From assembly GCA_045601525.1 (NCBI GenBank), contig JAZRZR010000083.1, forward strand, positions 1-24,211: 24,211 nt of DNA, given 5' to 3'. Made by a program: the position numbers and the translations under genes. Of the stretch, positions 7,514-16,139 are shown in pieces (the stretch's first letter is position 1; each line of letters begins with the position of its first letter). Origin of the DNA: SIG565 sp045601525. GTDB lineage: Bacteria; Bacillota; Clostridia; Oscillospirales; Acutalibacteraceae. Below the pieces are notes generated by a model, which did no database searches, had not been told where the DNA came from, and saw nothing but the letters and a program-made list of their open reading frames with translations.

Positions 7514-8711
7514 AAATATTTTTTCCCTTTACAATTATTTCGTCATACAAGCGAAGCTTTCCGTCTTCTTGCTCTATTTCACAAATGGCATATACATCGT
7601 TTGAATAAACAATATTAACCGGCACAAAATGAGCAGTCATACCGCTTAAAACATAAACACCTGTAGAATTTGTGCCATCCTCTTTGCTTACAACTCGCAA
7701 AGCGCTACTCGAAACCTTTAAGCCCTTATAGGTGTTGAGAACTATCTTCATATTTGCGCTGCGAAGACTTGAAAGTTCGGCATTCATTTCCTGACAGGAA
7801 AGAACGATTACCGCCGTATCACTATCAATGGACATATTGATTTTTTCAACCGTTACATTAAGTTCTGGGTTGGACTTAACATTTGTTGAAACAACCAGGT
7901 TATCGCCCACCTTGAACTTAACCGAATCGGTTATTGGAACATTAGCGGCTATATACCACTTATAATCATAAACAAGTTTACCGATAATTCCTGTTTCGGA
8001 ATTCTCTTTCGGTGAAATATTTGATAGCACCTCAGGGGTGAGTGTATCGAGAATTTCGGGGGTTAAAACAGTTTCGTATCCATCCACACTCGACAAAAAA
8101 TATCCCGATTTATTCGATTTCACAGTGCCTATCGGACTGCCCTTTACACTTTGCAGGGTGTCATACTCGTTTTGCAAAGCAGATATTTGGGCTGAAAAAT
8201 CTACAGTTTGTCCCATAGCGAGCTGACGGCGGCTAATTAGTGTGAGCATCTCCTCTTTTGCGTCACTCACTTTTCCGTACTTGCCCGTTTGAGTAGTTGA
8301 TGCAAGGATATTGAGATTATTGTAAATTTTGGAGTTTATAAGGGTTATATCTACGGCATTTAGGTCATTATACTTTTGAATATTTTGCATATTGGCAATT
8401 TCTTTTTCTATCTTAACCATACGGCTTGCCGCAACCGACTGATTTTGTGTTGCAAAAACATTTGCAATAACGCCTCCTGACGCTATGCGCTCGCCATCCT
8501 CAATCTCAAAATGCAAGGCTCCATCATTGTTTGATTTAACAAATTCTTCGTTTCGTATAAAATAGCCCGTAATATCTACGCCCTCAACAAAACTATGTTG
8601 CACGGCGATTTCGGTTGATATGGGGTTATAAAGAGAGGCGTAAATTTGGTAGATAAAAAAGATTGCCAAAACGATAGACAATACAACTATTATCGTTTTT
8701 TTCTTACCCAT
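7491..8711 (-). CDS. HlyD-like membrane-anchored adaptor protein, function unknown
   Basis: I recognise the architecture, not a specific function. From the ATG at 8711 (AAAGGAGG 8 nt upstream) there are 406 residues: a short basic start (MGKKK), one hydrophobic segment (about 6-27) that would anchor the protein with most of it outside, a half lipoyl/barrel-sandwich motif (GALHFEIEDGERIASGGVIANVF, about 64-88), a predominantly helical, coiled-coil-prone region (about 90-190), the likely second half motif (IGTVKSNKSGYFLSSVDGYE, about 193-212) and beta-rich domains to the end. This is the layout of HlyD/membrane-fusion adaptors, but no ABC permease, ATPase or outer channel is nearby. It overlaps miaA by 8 nt and yggS by 23 nt, so it belongs to the operon. 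It occupies the place before yggS-sepF where Bacillus has ylmD, which it does not resemble. A cell-envelope or division-linked role is inference. Confidence 0.75.
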   Translation of the reverse strand: MGKKKTIIVVLSIVLAIFFIYQIYASLYNPISTEIAVQHSFVEGVDITGYFIRNEEFVKSNNDGALHFEIEDGERIASGGVIANVFATQNQSVAASRMVKIEKEIANMQNIQKYNDLNAVDITLINSKIYNNLNILASTTQTGKYGKVSDAKEEMLTLISRRQLAMGQTVDFSAQISALQNEYDTLQSVKGSPIGTVKSNKSGYFLSSVDGYETVLTPEILDTLTPEVLSNISPKENSETGIIGKLVYDYKWYIAANVPITDSVKFKVGDNLVVSTNVKSNPELNVTVEKINMSIDSDTAVIVLSCQEMNAELSSLRSANMKIVLNTYKGLKVSSSALRVVSKEDGTNSTGVYVLSGMTAHFVPVNIVYSNDVYAICEIEQEDGKLRLYDEIIVKGKNIYDGKIVD

Positions 8712-9636
8712 TTTTACTACCTCCTTTAACAATTTCCAAAGCCCTTGACAGCACTTCCTCCTCATCGGCATAAACCCAATTTATATCATTGCGCTTATTA
8801 AACCAAGTCATTTGCCGTTTGGCATATCTGCGGCTTTGCATTTTAAGGCGTTCTACCGCCTCATCCAAACTCTCGTTTCCAAGCAAATATTCACGCAACT
8901 CTTTATGGCCTATTGCCTGTGCGGCGCCCTCGCCTATTTTAAGGGCAAGACTGTTTTTTGCTTCCTCTAAAATCCCGTTTTGAAGCATTATATCTACACG
9001 CTTATTTATTCGCTCATAAAGTTTCTCTCTATCACGAAACGCAATACCGATAATAGTGGCATTATAATCACTACCATTTTGTTTTGAAAGGGCGTTTTGT
9101 TTGGAAAAGGTTACACCTGTTTGTAAATAAACCTCAAAGGCGCGTATTATTCTCCGACGGTTGTTCGGGTGAAGTCTTTCAGCCGTTTCGCTATCAAAAG
9201 CCGCTAATTCCTTAAGCATTTCCTCGGCGCCAACTCTATCAAATTTTTCTTCAAGACTTTTTCTTAAATTTATATCGGTATCTATTTCGGAAAATTGTAT
9301 CCCGTCCACAAGTGAGTTTACATAAAGTCCCGTTCCGCCAACTACAATGGGCGTCTTTCCCCTACTATAAATCTCATTTATTTTTTCTTTTGCCAAGTTT
9401 ACATAATCAGCAACCGAGAAAGAACTACCGAGTTCTAAAAAACTAATTAGGTGATGTGGTATGCCAGCTGTTTCCGCTTTTGTGGGAGTGGCCGCCGCTA
9501 TTTCAATGCCCTTATAGATTTGCATAGAATCGGCCGACACAACCTCGCCGTTCAACCGCTTTGCAAGTTCTATACCGAGTGTTGTTTTTCCCGATGCGGT
9601 GGGACCGACTATCACTAACAACGGTAGCTTTTGCAT
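8704..9636 (-). CDS. miaA: tRNA dimethylallyltransferase
   Basis: MiaA transfers a dimethylallyl group from DMAPP to N6 of A37 in tRNAs reading UNN codons, giving i6A37. It has 310 residues, normal for the family. The P-loop GPTASGKTT (11-19) is followed by DSMQIYKG, which contacts substrate, by GIPHHLISF and VVGGTGLYVNSLV, and by the C-terminal block QSRRYAKRQMTWFNKR. The start is supported by AAAGGAG 7 nt upstream, 15 nt after the mutL stop (tandem TAATAA). The stop lies inside the next gene (8-nt overlap, ATGGGTAA). Its partner miaB heads the same operon, so both steps of ms2i6A synthesis are co-expressed. The mutL-miaA neighbourhood is also seen in E. coli. Confidence 0.97.
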   Translation of the reverse strand: MQKLPLLVIVGPTASGKTTLGIELAKRLNGEVVSADSMQIYKGIEIAAATPTKAETAGIPHHLISFLELGSSFSVADYVNLAKEKINEIYSRGKTPIVVGGTGLYVNSLVDGIQFSEIDTDINLRKSLEEKFDRVGAEEMLKELAAFDSETAERLHPNNRRRIIRAFEVYLQTGVTFSKQNALSKQNGSDYNATIIGIAFRDREKLYERINKRVDIMLQNGILEEAKNSLALKIGEGAAQAIGHKELREYLLGNESLDEAVERLKMQSRRYAKRQMTWFNKRNDINWVYADEEEVLSRALEIVKGGSKNG

Positions 9637-9651
9637 ACCCTTTCTCCTTTA

Positions 9652-11487
9652 TTATTGAATTCTTCCAAAATGCTTTTCGAGTTGTTTTCTTGTAAGCTTA
9701 AAAGCAACAGGTCTGCCGTGAGGACAGTACATAATATCCTTGTTCTTTAATATTCTTTCGGCTAAAACCGATAACTCGAAATCTGTTGTGTGCCTACCGC
9801 CTTTTATTGCAGCTTTACAGGCAATAGAGTGATAAATATCATCAATTCTCTCAACGAACGGTTTTCCGCCGCCAAGCAAATTTGATGCTATTTCGGAAAG
9901 CATATCTCCGATATCGCAATCGGTTAAAATTGCGGGAATACTGCGAACAATAATGCTGCCGTTGCCAAAATCTTCGATTTCAAATCCAAGATTTTTTATT
10001 TGCTCGGCATTTTGAAGAAGTTCGGCATATTCCTCTTTGACGAGGGTAACCGTATCGGGCACTAAAAGTTCTTGGATTTGCAGTTCGCTATTTTTCTTTA
10101 ATTCCTCAAACAAAAGGCGCTCGTGTGCAGCGTGCTTATCGATGAAATAAATTTCCTCATTATATTCGGCGATAATATAGGTATCAAAGGCATAGCCTAT
10201 ATACCTTACGCTATCAAGCACCTCTCTTTGAACTTCCAAGGTGGGTTCTTCCTGCTTTTCGGTGACCGTTTCCTCATTTGTTTCCTTAAGGTTGCTTGAA
10301 GGCACCTCGATACCTTTATAAGCATCGTAACTATTTGCCTTGAAGTTCAGTGTTACGCCTTGTGTTTTTTGGGTGAAATCATACTTAAGCTCCTCTTTAG
10401 GCTGTACCTTTACAGGCTCAACAATTGGAGTTTGGGTATATTTTTCGGGTTCGGCAGGTTTGTACGGATTAAAGGTTGTTTTTATTTCGGGGCGTGTATT
10501 ACCCATATCGAGTGCACTCTTTGCGGCATAATAAACGGCATTGAAAACACGGCGCTCATCCGAAAAACGCACCTCGGTTTTTGAGGGATGAACATTGACA
10601 TCAACCGAATTATACGGCATTTCTACATTAAGAACACAACAAGGAAATTTGCCCGTCATTATGGCATTTTTATAAGCGTTATTTAATGCTGCCGCCATTG
10701 TTTTTGATTGCACAAGACGACCGTTCAAAAAGAAAAACTGACCGTTATGGTTTGCCTTTGTAAAAATAGGTTTACAAACTGCACCCGATATATGTATTCC
10801 CTCGATTGTTGTATCTACCTCTATTAAACTTGATGCAAAATCTCGGCCAAGCACGGCATAGATTACATTTTTAAGGTTGCCGTCACCCGAGGTGGACAGC
10901 ACCTGTTTGGAATCTCTTATAAACTTAAAGGCAATTTCGGGGTGTGAAAGAGCTATACGGTCAATAACCGCCGCTATATTATTGCCCTCAGCAACATCGC
11001 TCTTTAAGAATTTCATACGGGCGGGAGTATTATAAAAAATATCCTTTACAACGATAGTTGTACCCTTATTGCAGCCTATTTCCTCAAGACTTGTTTGAAC
11101 TCCGCCCTCAACCGCACAATAGGTGCCGATATCACTGTTTGCTGTGCGTGTTATAATTTCGGTTTTTGATACTGCCGAAATCGCCGCCAATGCCTCTCCT
11201 CTAAAGCCTAAGGTAGCTATACTGTCAAGGTCGTTTTCGGTACTTATTTTACTTGTTGCATGGCGCATAAAGGCGGTTGGAACATCTTTCTCCTCGATTC
11301 CGCAACCATTATCGCTCACGCTCATATACAAAATGCCGCCACGCTTAATTTCTACTGTAATCGCAGTAGCACCTGCATCTATTGAGTTTTCTACCAATTC
11401 CTTAATTACTGCACTTGGGCGCTCTACTACCTCGCCTGCGGCAATAAGTTCGGCTATTTGCTTGGGTAAAACCTTTATTTGCGGCAT
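9652..11487 (-). CDS. mutL: DNA mismatch repair protein MutL (endonuclease type)
   Basis: MutL couples mismatch recognition by MutS to strand incision. Start at 11487 (MPQIKVLPKQIAELIAAGEV, 611 residues) has AAGGAG 7 nt upstream; the upstream ATG adds only seven unsupported residues. The N-terminal GHKL ATPase shows ELVENSIDAGA, DNGCGI and GFRGEAL. A variable, charged linker (about 340-425) leads to the C-terminal endonuclease domain with DKHAAHERLLFEE (from D450), ACKAAIKGG and CPHGRPVAF, and a terminal FGRIQ. These metal-site motifs mark the nicking MutL of organisms lacking MutH. The gene lies 21 nt after mutS. Lys replaces the more usual Gln in the DQHA motif, a substitution I treat as tolerated rather than inactivating. 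Confidence 0.97.
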   Translation of the reverse strand: MPQIKVLPKQIAELIAAGEVVERPSAVIKELVENSIDAGATAITVEIKRGGILYMSVSDNGCGIEEKDVPTAFMRHATSKISTENDLDSIATLGFRGEALAAISAVSKTEIITRTANSDIGTYCAVEGGVQTSLEEIGCNKGTTIVVKDIFYNTPARMKFLKSDVAEGNNIAAVIDRIALSHPEIAFKFIRDSKQVLSTSGDGNLKNVIYAVLGRDFASSLIEVDTTIEGIHISGAVCKPIFTKANHNGQFFFLNGRLVQSKTMAAALNNAYKNAIMTGKFPCCVLNVEMPYNSVDVNVHPSKTEVRFSDERRVFNAVYYAAKSALDMGNTRPEIKTTFNPYKPAEPEKYTQTPIVEPVKVQPKEELKYDFTQKTQGVTLNFKANSYDAYKGIEVPSSNLKETNEETVTEKQEEPTLEVQREVLDSVRYIGYAFDTYIIAEYNEEIYFIDKHAAHERLLFEELKKNSELQIQELLVPDTVTLVKEEYAELLQNAEQIKNLGFEIEDFGNGSIIVRSIPAILTDCDIGDMLSEIASNLLGGGKPFVERIDDIYHSIACKAAIKGGRHTTDFELSVLAERILKNKDIMYCPHGRPVAFKLTRKQLEKHFGRIQ

Positions 11488-11508
11488 ATTGCTTCTCCTT
11501 AATAACAA

Positions 11509-14106
11509 TTACAACGATTTGGCCTTTTCGGCTAAATCATAAAGAATTTTCATAGATTCAATCGGTGTCAAAGTATCAACGTCCAACACCTTTAGTTCTT
11601 CGTAAATTGACTGTGCATTAACGTTTTCCAAAGAAATTTGTGACGAAGCCAAGCCCGTTTCAGTTTTATAAACGGTAAGTCCGCCATCGAGCAATTCAGA
11701 TAAAACCACCTTCGCGCGTTTTATTACGCCATCGGGCACGCCAGCAAGTTTTGCAACCTCAATACCATAGCTATCATCGGCTCCGCCCGGCACTATGCGG
11801 CGCAAGAATATAATATCATCGCCTCGTTTTTTAACGGCAATATTATAATTTTTAATGCCTGACATTTCTTTTTCCATTTGGGTGAGTTCGTGATAGTGTG
11901 TGGCAAACAAGGTTTTAGCACCAAGTTTCTTTTTGTCCACTAAGAACTCAAGAACTGCCTTAGCAATGGCCATACCATCAAATGTGGAGGTGCCACGACC
12001 GATTTCATCCAAAATAAGCAGGCTGTTTCTTGTGGCGTTTTTAATAATTTCGGCAACCTCGTTCATTTCAACCATAAAGGTAGACTGTCCGCTTGCTAAA
12101 TCATCTGACGCACCCACACGGGTGAAAATTGCATCAACAATACCTATATTCGCCGACTGTGCCGGAACAAAACTACCGATTTGTGCCATAAGTGTGATTA
12201 TCGCAACTTGGCGCATATATGTAGATTTACCTGCCATATTAGGTCCTGTAATAACTGCACAACGGCTATCGTTCAAATCTAAATAGGTATCATTTGATAC
12301 AAATGGTGTTTTTAACACCTTTTCCACAACGGGATGGCGACCCGCCACAATATTTATAATGCCATCATTGTTGATTTGGGGGCGATTATATGAGTTTTCA
12401 ACGGCCACCTGTGCAAAGGAGCACAAAACATCAAGCCTTGCAAGTGCCGCTGCAGTTCTCTGAAAACGCAAAACCTGTTCTGCGGTGCGACTGCGAACCG
12501 ATGCAAAAATCTCATACTCTAAATTATTTATCGAATCCTTAGCACCCAAAATCCGAGCCTCAAGATTCTTAAGTTCCTCTGTTATAAAGCGCTCGCAATT
12601 CGTAAGGGTTTGCTTACGCATATAGTCCTCAGGCACCTTATCAAGAAAAGAATTGGTAACCTCAATATGATAGCCGAAAACCTTATTATATTTAACGCGC
12701 AAGTTTTTGATACCTGTGCGTTCCCTCTCTCTTGCCTCAATTTCGGATATGTAGCCCGCACCGTTTTTAATAACCTTGCGAAGCTCATCAACATTTTCAT
12801 CATATCCATCATTGATAATATCGCCCTCTTTTGAGGAAAAAGGCGGATTTTCTTTTATGGCCGATAAAATGAGTTCCTTTATATCTTCAAGTAGGTCAAT
12901 CTCGTTATATGTGGTGTTGAGCAATCGGCTTTGGCAATTTGAAATTAAACCCTTTATTTCGGGCAGATGCACCAATGATTCACCCAAGGTACGAAGTTCT
13001 TTAGGCGATACCGTGCCATAAACTGCCCTTGAAATCAAGCGTTCAATATCCTTGATATAGACAAACACGTTTCTAAGTTCGCCCTGAAGCGCCAAATTGC
13101 TTACTAATTCCTCAACCGCATTTTGACGCAAAATGATTTGCGGAATATTTACAAGCGGCTTTTCCACCCAAGAATGTATAAGGCGTTTACCCATAGCGGT
13201 TTTGGTTTTATCAAGCACCCACAAAAGCGAACCTTTTTTCGCTTTTTGGCGCATAGTTTCGGTTATTTCAAGATTTCGAACAGCATTGATATCGAGTTTC
13301 ATAAACTCGTTTTCGGTATAGATATCAACCTTGTTTACCGAAAGCACGGCACTGCCGCCCATTTCCTGTAAATATTCGATGGCAGCACCGAGTGCCGATG
13401 CCGATGCGCTTTGCTCATCAACACCTATATTTTTTGTGCTTATAACATCAAACTGATTAAGCACCTTTTGCAGTGTGTATTTTATATCAAAGCTTTGTTC
13501 CTCACGAGTGGTAACCACCGCGCCCAAACGCTCGGTGCAAAACTCGATAACCGAGCTTGCAGCCTTTGATTTTTGTATAATAATTTCGCGTGGAGAAAAT
13601 CTACCGAGCTCACCGATAACTCGTTTTTCAATCTCCTCACCGTCAATCTCAATAAGCGACATCTCACCCGTTGAAGCGTCAGCAAAGCAGACACCATAGG
13701 TGCCGTCCTTAATAGCTATTGCCGCTAAATAGTTATTCTTACCCTCTTCAAGCATTGAATCCGCAAGAACGGTGCCCGGTGTTATGATGCGCACAACATC
13801 ACGCCTTACAAGGCCTTTAGCGGTGGCGGGGTTTTCGGTTTGCTCACAAATAGCAACCTTATAGCCCTTAGAAACAAGCCTTGAAATATAACCCTCGCAA
13901 CTGTGATAAGGAACGCCACACATAGGGGCACGCTCCTCCTGACCACAGTCCTTACCCGTTAAAACAAGGTCTAATTCCTCAGAAGCCACCTTGGCATCTT
14001 CGTAAAACATTTCATAAAAATCACCGAGGCGGAAGAACAAAATACTATCTTCGTGCTGACTTTTGATTTGCAGATATTGCTGCATCATCGGTGAGAGTCC
14101 TGCCAT
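11509..14106 (-). CDS. mutS: DNA mismatch repair protein MutS
   Basis: MutS recognises mispairs and small loops in new DNA and signals to MutL. It has 865 residues, full family length. The mismatch-reading Phe-X-Glu is F30-Y-E32 in GDFYEMF. The C-terminal ATPase has Walker A GPNMAGKST (about 622-630), the LDEIGRGTSTFDG Walker B/signature region and the ATHYHEL switch. The start at 14106 has GAGGAG 7 nt upstream. The product ends with a short family-typical tail (SMKILYDLAEKAKSL) without the long beta-clamp-binding extension seen in some species. It sits between the ymcA/ylbF-like gene and mutL. The order miaB-(ymcA-like)-mutS-mutL parallels B. subtilis, where cotE additionally intervenes; cotE is absent here. 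Confidence 0.98.
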   Translation of the reverse strand: MAGLSPMMQQYLQIKSQHEDSILFFRLGDFYEMFYEDAKVASEELDLVLTGKDCGQEERAPMCGVPYHSCEGYISRLVSKGYKVAICEQTENPATAKGLVRRDVVRIITPGTVLADSMLEEGKNNYLAAIAIKDGTYGVCFADASTGEMSLIEIDGEEIEKRVIGELGRFSPREIIIQKSKAASSVIEFCTERLGAVVTTREEQSFDIKYTLQKVLNQFDVISTKNIGVDEQSASASALGAAIEYLQEMGGSAVLSVNKVDIYTENEFMKLDINAVRNLEITETMRQKAKKGSLLWVLDKTKTAMGKRLIHSWVEKPLVNIPQIILRQNAVEELVSNLALQGELRNVFVYIKDIERLISRAVYGTVSPKELRTLGESLVHLPEIKGLISNCQSRLLNTTYNEIDLLEDIKELILSAIKENPPFSSKEGDIINDGYDENVDELRKVIKNGAGYISEIEARERERTGIKNLRVKYNKVFGYHIEVTNSFLDKVPEDYMRKQTLTNCERFITEELKNLEARILGAKDSINNLEYEIFASVRSRTAEQVLRFQRTAAALARLDVLCSFAQVAVENSYNRPQINNDGIINIVAGRHPVVEKVLKTPFVSNDTYLDLNDSRCAVITGPNMAGKSTYMRQVAIITLMAQIGSFVPAQSANIGIVDAIFTRVGASDDLASGQSTFMVEMNEVAEIIKNATRNSLLILDEIGRGTSTFDGMAIAKAVLEFLVDKKKLGAKTLFATHYHELTQMEKEMSGIKNYNIAVKKRGDDIIFLRRIVPGGADDSYGIEVAKLAGVPDGVIKRAKVVLSELLDGGLTVYKTETGLASSQISLENVNAQSIYEELKVLDVDTLTPIESMKILYDLAEKAKSL

Positions 14107-14137
14107 AGTAAATCTCCTCTACTTAGAGTTTTTATTT

Positions 14138-14539
14138 TTAGTGACAACCGCTACAGCTTGAGCAGTTTCCTGTGCAATCGCTGATTTCGCAGGTTTCGGG
14201 GTCTGCTCCCTGAGCTGACATTGCAATAATTGCATTTACATCGTTAAGAAGTTTATCCACTCCCTGTCTTGCCTCGTTGAATTCAACCATTGTTTTATCA
14301 GCCATAATTTCATCATAAAGCTTGCGGAGTTCTTCATTTAATTCCTTGATTTTTACCTCATCCTTTTCTTCGGCGGAAACGGCGGCATCAAGATTCATTC
14401 TTTTAATGTTGAAATCTCCTATTTTCTTTTGTAATTCCTCATTATTCTCGCTCTCAAGCATTGCCTTTGCAAATCTGATATAAGCGGGGTCTGCCTGAAT
14501 GGCTACACCTAATTTTCTTGCTGCTTCTATTGCGTTCAT
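14138..14539 (-). CDS. YmcA/YlbF-family (Ric) protein with C-terminal cysteine cluster
   Basis: A small (133-residue) mostly helical protein of the Com_YlbF family. In B. subtilis the relatives YmcA (RicA) and YlbF (RicF) form an iron-sulfur-containing complex with YaaT (RicT) that influences RNase Y-dependent mRNA processing, competence and sporulation. Residues 1-105 are the helical domain (EAARKLGVAIQADPAYIRFA at the start). The tail carries five cysteines and a terminal histidine, C117, C122, C126, C129, C132 and H133, spaced C-x4-C-x3-C-x2-C-x2-C-H, plausibly a cluster-ligating motif. The position right after miaB and before mutS is that of ymcA in B. subtilis, although a cysteine tail is more reminiscent of YlbF. 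AAAGGAG 9 nt upstream supports the start. Family placement is good; paralogue identity is uncertain, so no symbol. Confidence 0.83.
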   Translation of the reverse strand: MNAIEAARKLGVAIQADPAYIRFAKAMLESENNEELQKKIGDFNIKRMNLDAAVSAEEKDEVKIKELNEELRKLYDEIMADKTMVEFNEARQGVDKLLNDVNAIIAMSAQGADPETCEISDCTGNCSSCSGCH

Positions 14540-14565
14540 AATAAAAATCTCCTTTGATTTTGTTT

Positions 14566-15957
14566 TTATTTTAATTCGCCCAATAAGGCGTTTTCTACAC
14601 TTGTTACGGTTACGTTCACAAACTGTCCTAAAAGAGCGGCATCGCCCTTAAACTCAATAACATCAGTGCCAGTTGTGCGGCCCATTATATAACCCTCGTT
14701 TTCGCTTTTCTCCTCGCACAAAACAGTATAGGTTTTGCCGAGCATTTGCTTTACCTTTTCCTTGCCTATCTTATCCTGCACAACCAAAAGTTCGCTAAAC
14801 CATTTGCCCTTTTGTTCACGACTTACGGGGTCCTCCATTTCGGCGGCAGGGGTGCCTGGACGTGGCGAATAGATAAATGTAAAAAGGGAGTTATATCCAA
14901 CCTCTTTAACAAGACTTACGGTATCTAAAAACTCTTCGTATGTTTCACCGGGGAAGCCAACTATAACATCACTGGTTAAAGATATATCAGGTATACGCTC
15001 TCTTGCGGCTTTGATAAGAGACAGATAGGTTTTTCTATCGTATCGGCGGTTCATTGTTTTAAGTACCCTATCGTTACCGCTTTGGAAAGGAAGATGCAAA
15101 TGATGGGCAACCTTTTCACAATCCCTCATAGCATCAAGCAATTCTATGGTACAATCTTTAGGATGCGAGGTCATAAACCGTATCCTAAAATCGCCCTCTA
15201 ATGCATTGATTTTGCGAATAAGCTTGGCAAAATTTATGTCTTCTTCCAAGCCCTTACCGTATGAATTTACATTTTGACCGAGCAAGGTTATATCCTTTAC
15301 TCCGTTTTTAATCATCTCTTTAGCCTCAGCGAGAATTTCACTGCTCTCTCTCGAGCGTTCTCGTCCCCTTACATACGGCACTATACAGTAGGTGCAAAAA
15401 TTATCGCAACCATACATTATAGGAAGCCAACCCTTGATGGTTTTATCCCGACTTACCGGTATCCCCTCAACTATTTTCTTATTATCCATAGAAATATCGA
15501 AAATACGCTTTGAACCTGATAGGCGGCGATAAATATACTCGGGCAAGCGGTGAATATTATGTGTGCCGAAAAGAATATCAACATAAGGATAGCTTTTCTT
15601 TATGCGCTCAGCCACAATTTCCTGCTGCGCCATACAACCGCAAACCGCCACGAGCAAGCCGCTATTTTGTTTTTTTAGAGCCTTTACCGTACCGATATTG
15701 CCGTACACCCTATCCTGTGCATGTTCACGCACTGCACAGGTGTTAAAAAGTATAAAATCTGCATCATTTGGGTCTTCGGTAATAGAATAGCCCATACTGA
15801 TAAGCATACCCTTTATATGCTCGGAATCACTTACATTTTGCTGACAACCGTATGTGTTTATACAGGCTTTTGGTGCATTGTAAAGAACGGATACAAGTTC
15901 GCTTGCCTTTTGGATATAATCACCCTGAAGAGATAAAAAATCGTTTTTGGCTTCCAT
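14566..15957 (-). CDS. miaB: tRNA-2-methylthio-N6-dimethylallyladenosine synthase
   Basis: MiaB is a radical-SAM methylthiotransferase that converts i6A37 to ms2i6A37 in tRNA. It has 463 residues. The N-terminal MTTase domain supplies three cysteines for the auxiliary [4Fe-4S] cluster: C38 (NTYGCQQN), C74 (FNTCAVRE) and C108 (VCGCMA). The radical SAM triad is C184-x3-C188-x2-C191 (YGCDNFCTYC). A TRAM RNA-binding domain closes the protein (about 400-463). AAAGGAGT lies upstream with a slightly long spacing (about 12 nt from the GGAG core). It is the first gene of the long minus-strand operon and has a clear promoter. The conserved QNVSDSEHIKGML block and the company of miaA favour MiaB over the related MtaB and RimO. 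Confidence 0.96.
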   Translation of the reverse strand: MEAKNDFLSLQGDYIQKASELVSVLYNAPKACINTYGCQQNVSDSEHIKGMLISMGYSITEDPNDADFILFNTCAVREHAQDRVYGNIGTVKALKKQNSGLLVAVCGCMAQQEIVAERIKKSYPYVDILFGTHNIHRLPEYIYRRLSGSKRIFDISMDNKKIVEGIPVSRDKTIKGWLPIMYGCDNFCTYCIVPYVRGRERSRESSEILAEAKEMIKNGVKDITLLGQNVNSYGKGLEEDINFAKLIRKINALEGDFRIRFMTSHPKDCTIELLDAMRDCEKVAHHLHLPFQSGNDRVLKTMNRRYDRKTYLSLIKAARERIPDISLTSDVIVGFPGETYEEFLDTVSLVKEVGYNSLFTFIYSPRPGTPAAEMEDPVSREQKGKWFSELLVVQDKIGKEKVKQMLGKTYTVLCEEKSENEGYIMGRTTGTDVIEFKGDAALLGQFVNVTVTSVENALLGELK

Positions 15958-16005
15958 TTGGCTTGTCCACTCCTTTCAAAACACAATAACCCATATTATC
16001 TATAT

Positions 16006-16034
16006 ATTATAACTTATATTTAATATTTTATCAA
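16006..16034 (-). promoter_or_regulatory. Sigma-A promoter of the miaB-tktC operon
   Basis: On the minus strand TTGATA (16029-16034), a 17-nt spacer and TATAAT (16006-16011) form a near-consensus promoter. Start of transcription is expected near 15999, about 40 nt before the miaB ATG. It is divergent from the tRNA-Leu promoter, with about 43 bp between the two -35 boxes. Confidence 0.85.
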
Positions 16035-16077
16035 GGCTTATCGGACAACTATTTTAATAATATTTTTGAAAAAAGTC

Positions 16078-16107
16078 TTGATTTTATGTGGTGGCTTAGT
16101 GTATAAT
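16078..16107 (+). promoter_or_regulatory. Sigma-A promoter of tRNA-Leu (and probably nfnAB)
   Basis: TTGATT (16078-16083), an 18-nt spacer and a perfect TATAAT (16102-16107) precede the tRNA by about 32 nt. A short hairpin (CTGGT 16116-16120 with ACCAG 16126-16130) lies in the 5' precursor. No other promoter is visible before nfnA. Confidence 0.82.
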
Positions 16108-16139
16108 AGTTTTTGCTGGTAAAAAACCAGTCTAATAAC

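Noticed and set aside
8712..8771. An upstream in-frame start for the HlyD-like protein
   Set aside because: It would lie wholly inside miaA, lacks a ribosome binding site, and adds a non-hydrophobic stretch before a clean signal-anchor start at 8711.
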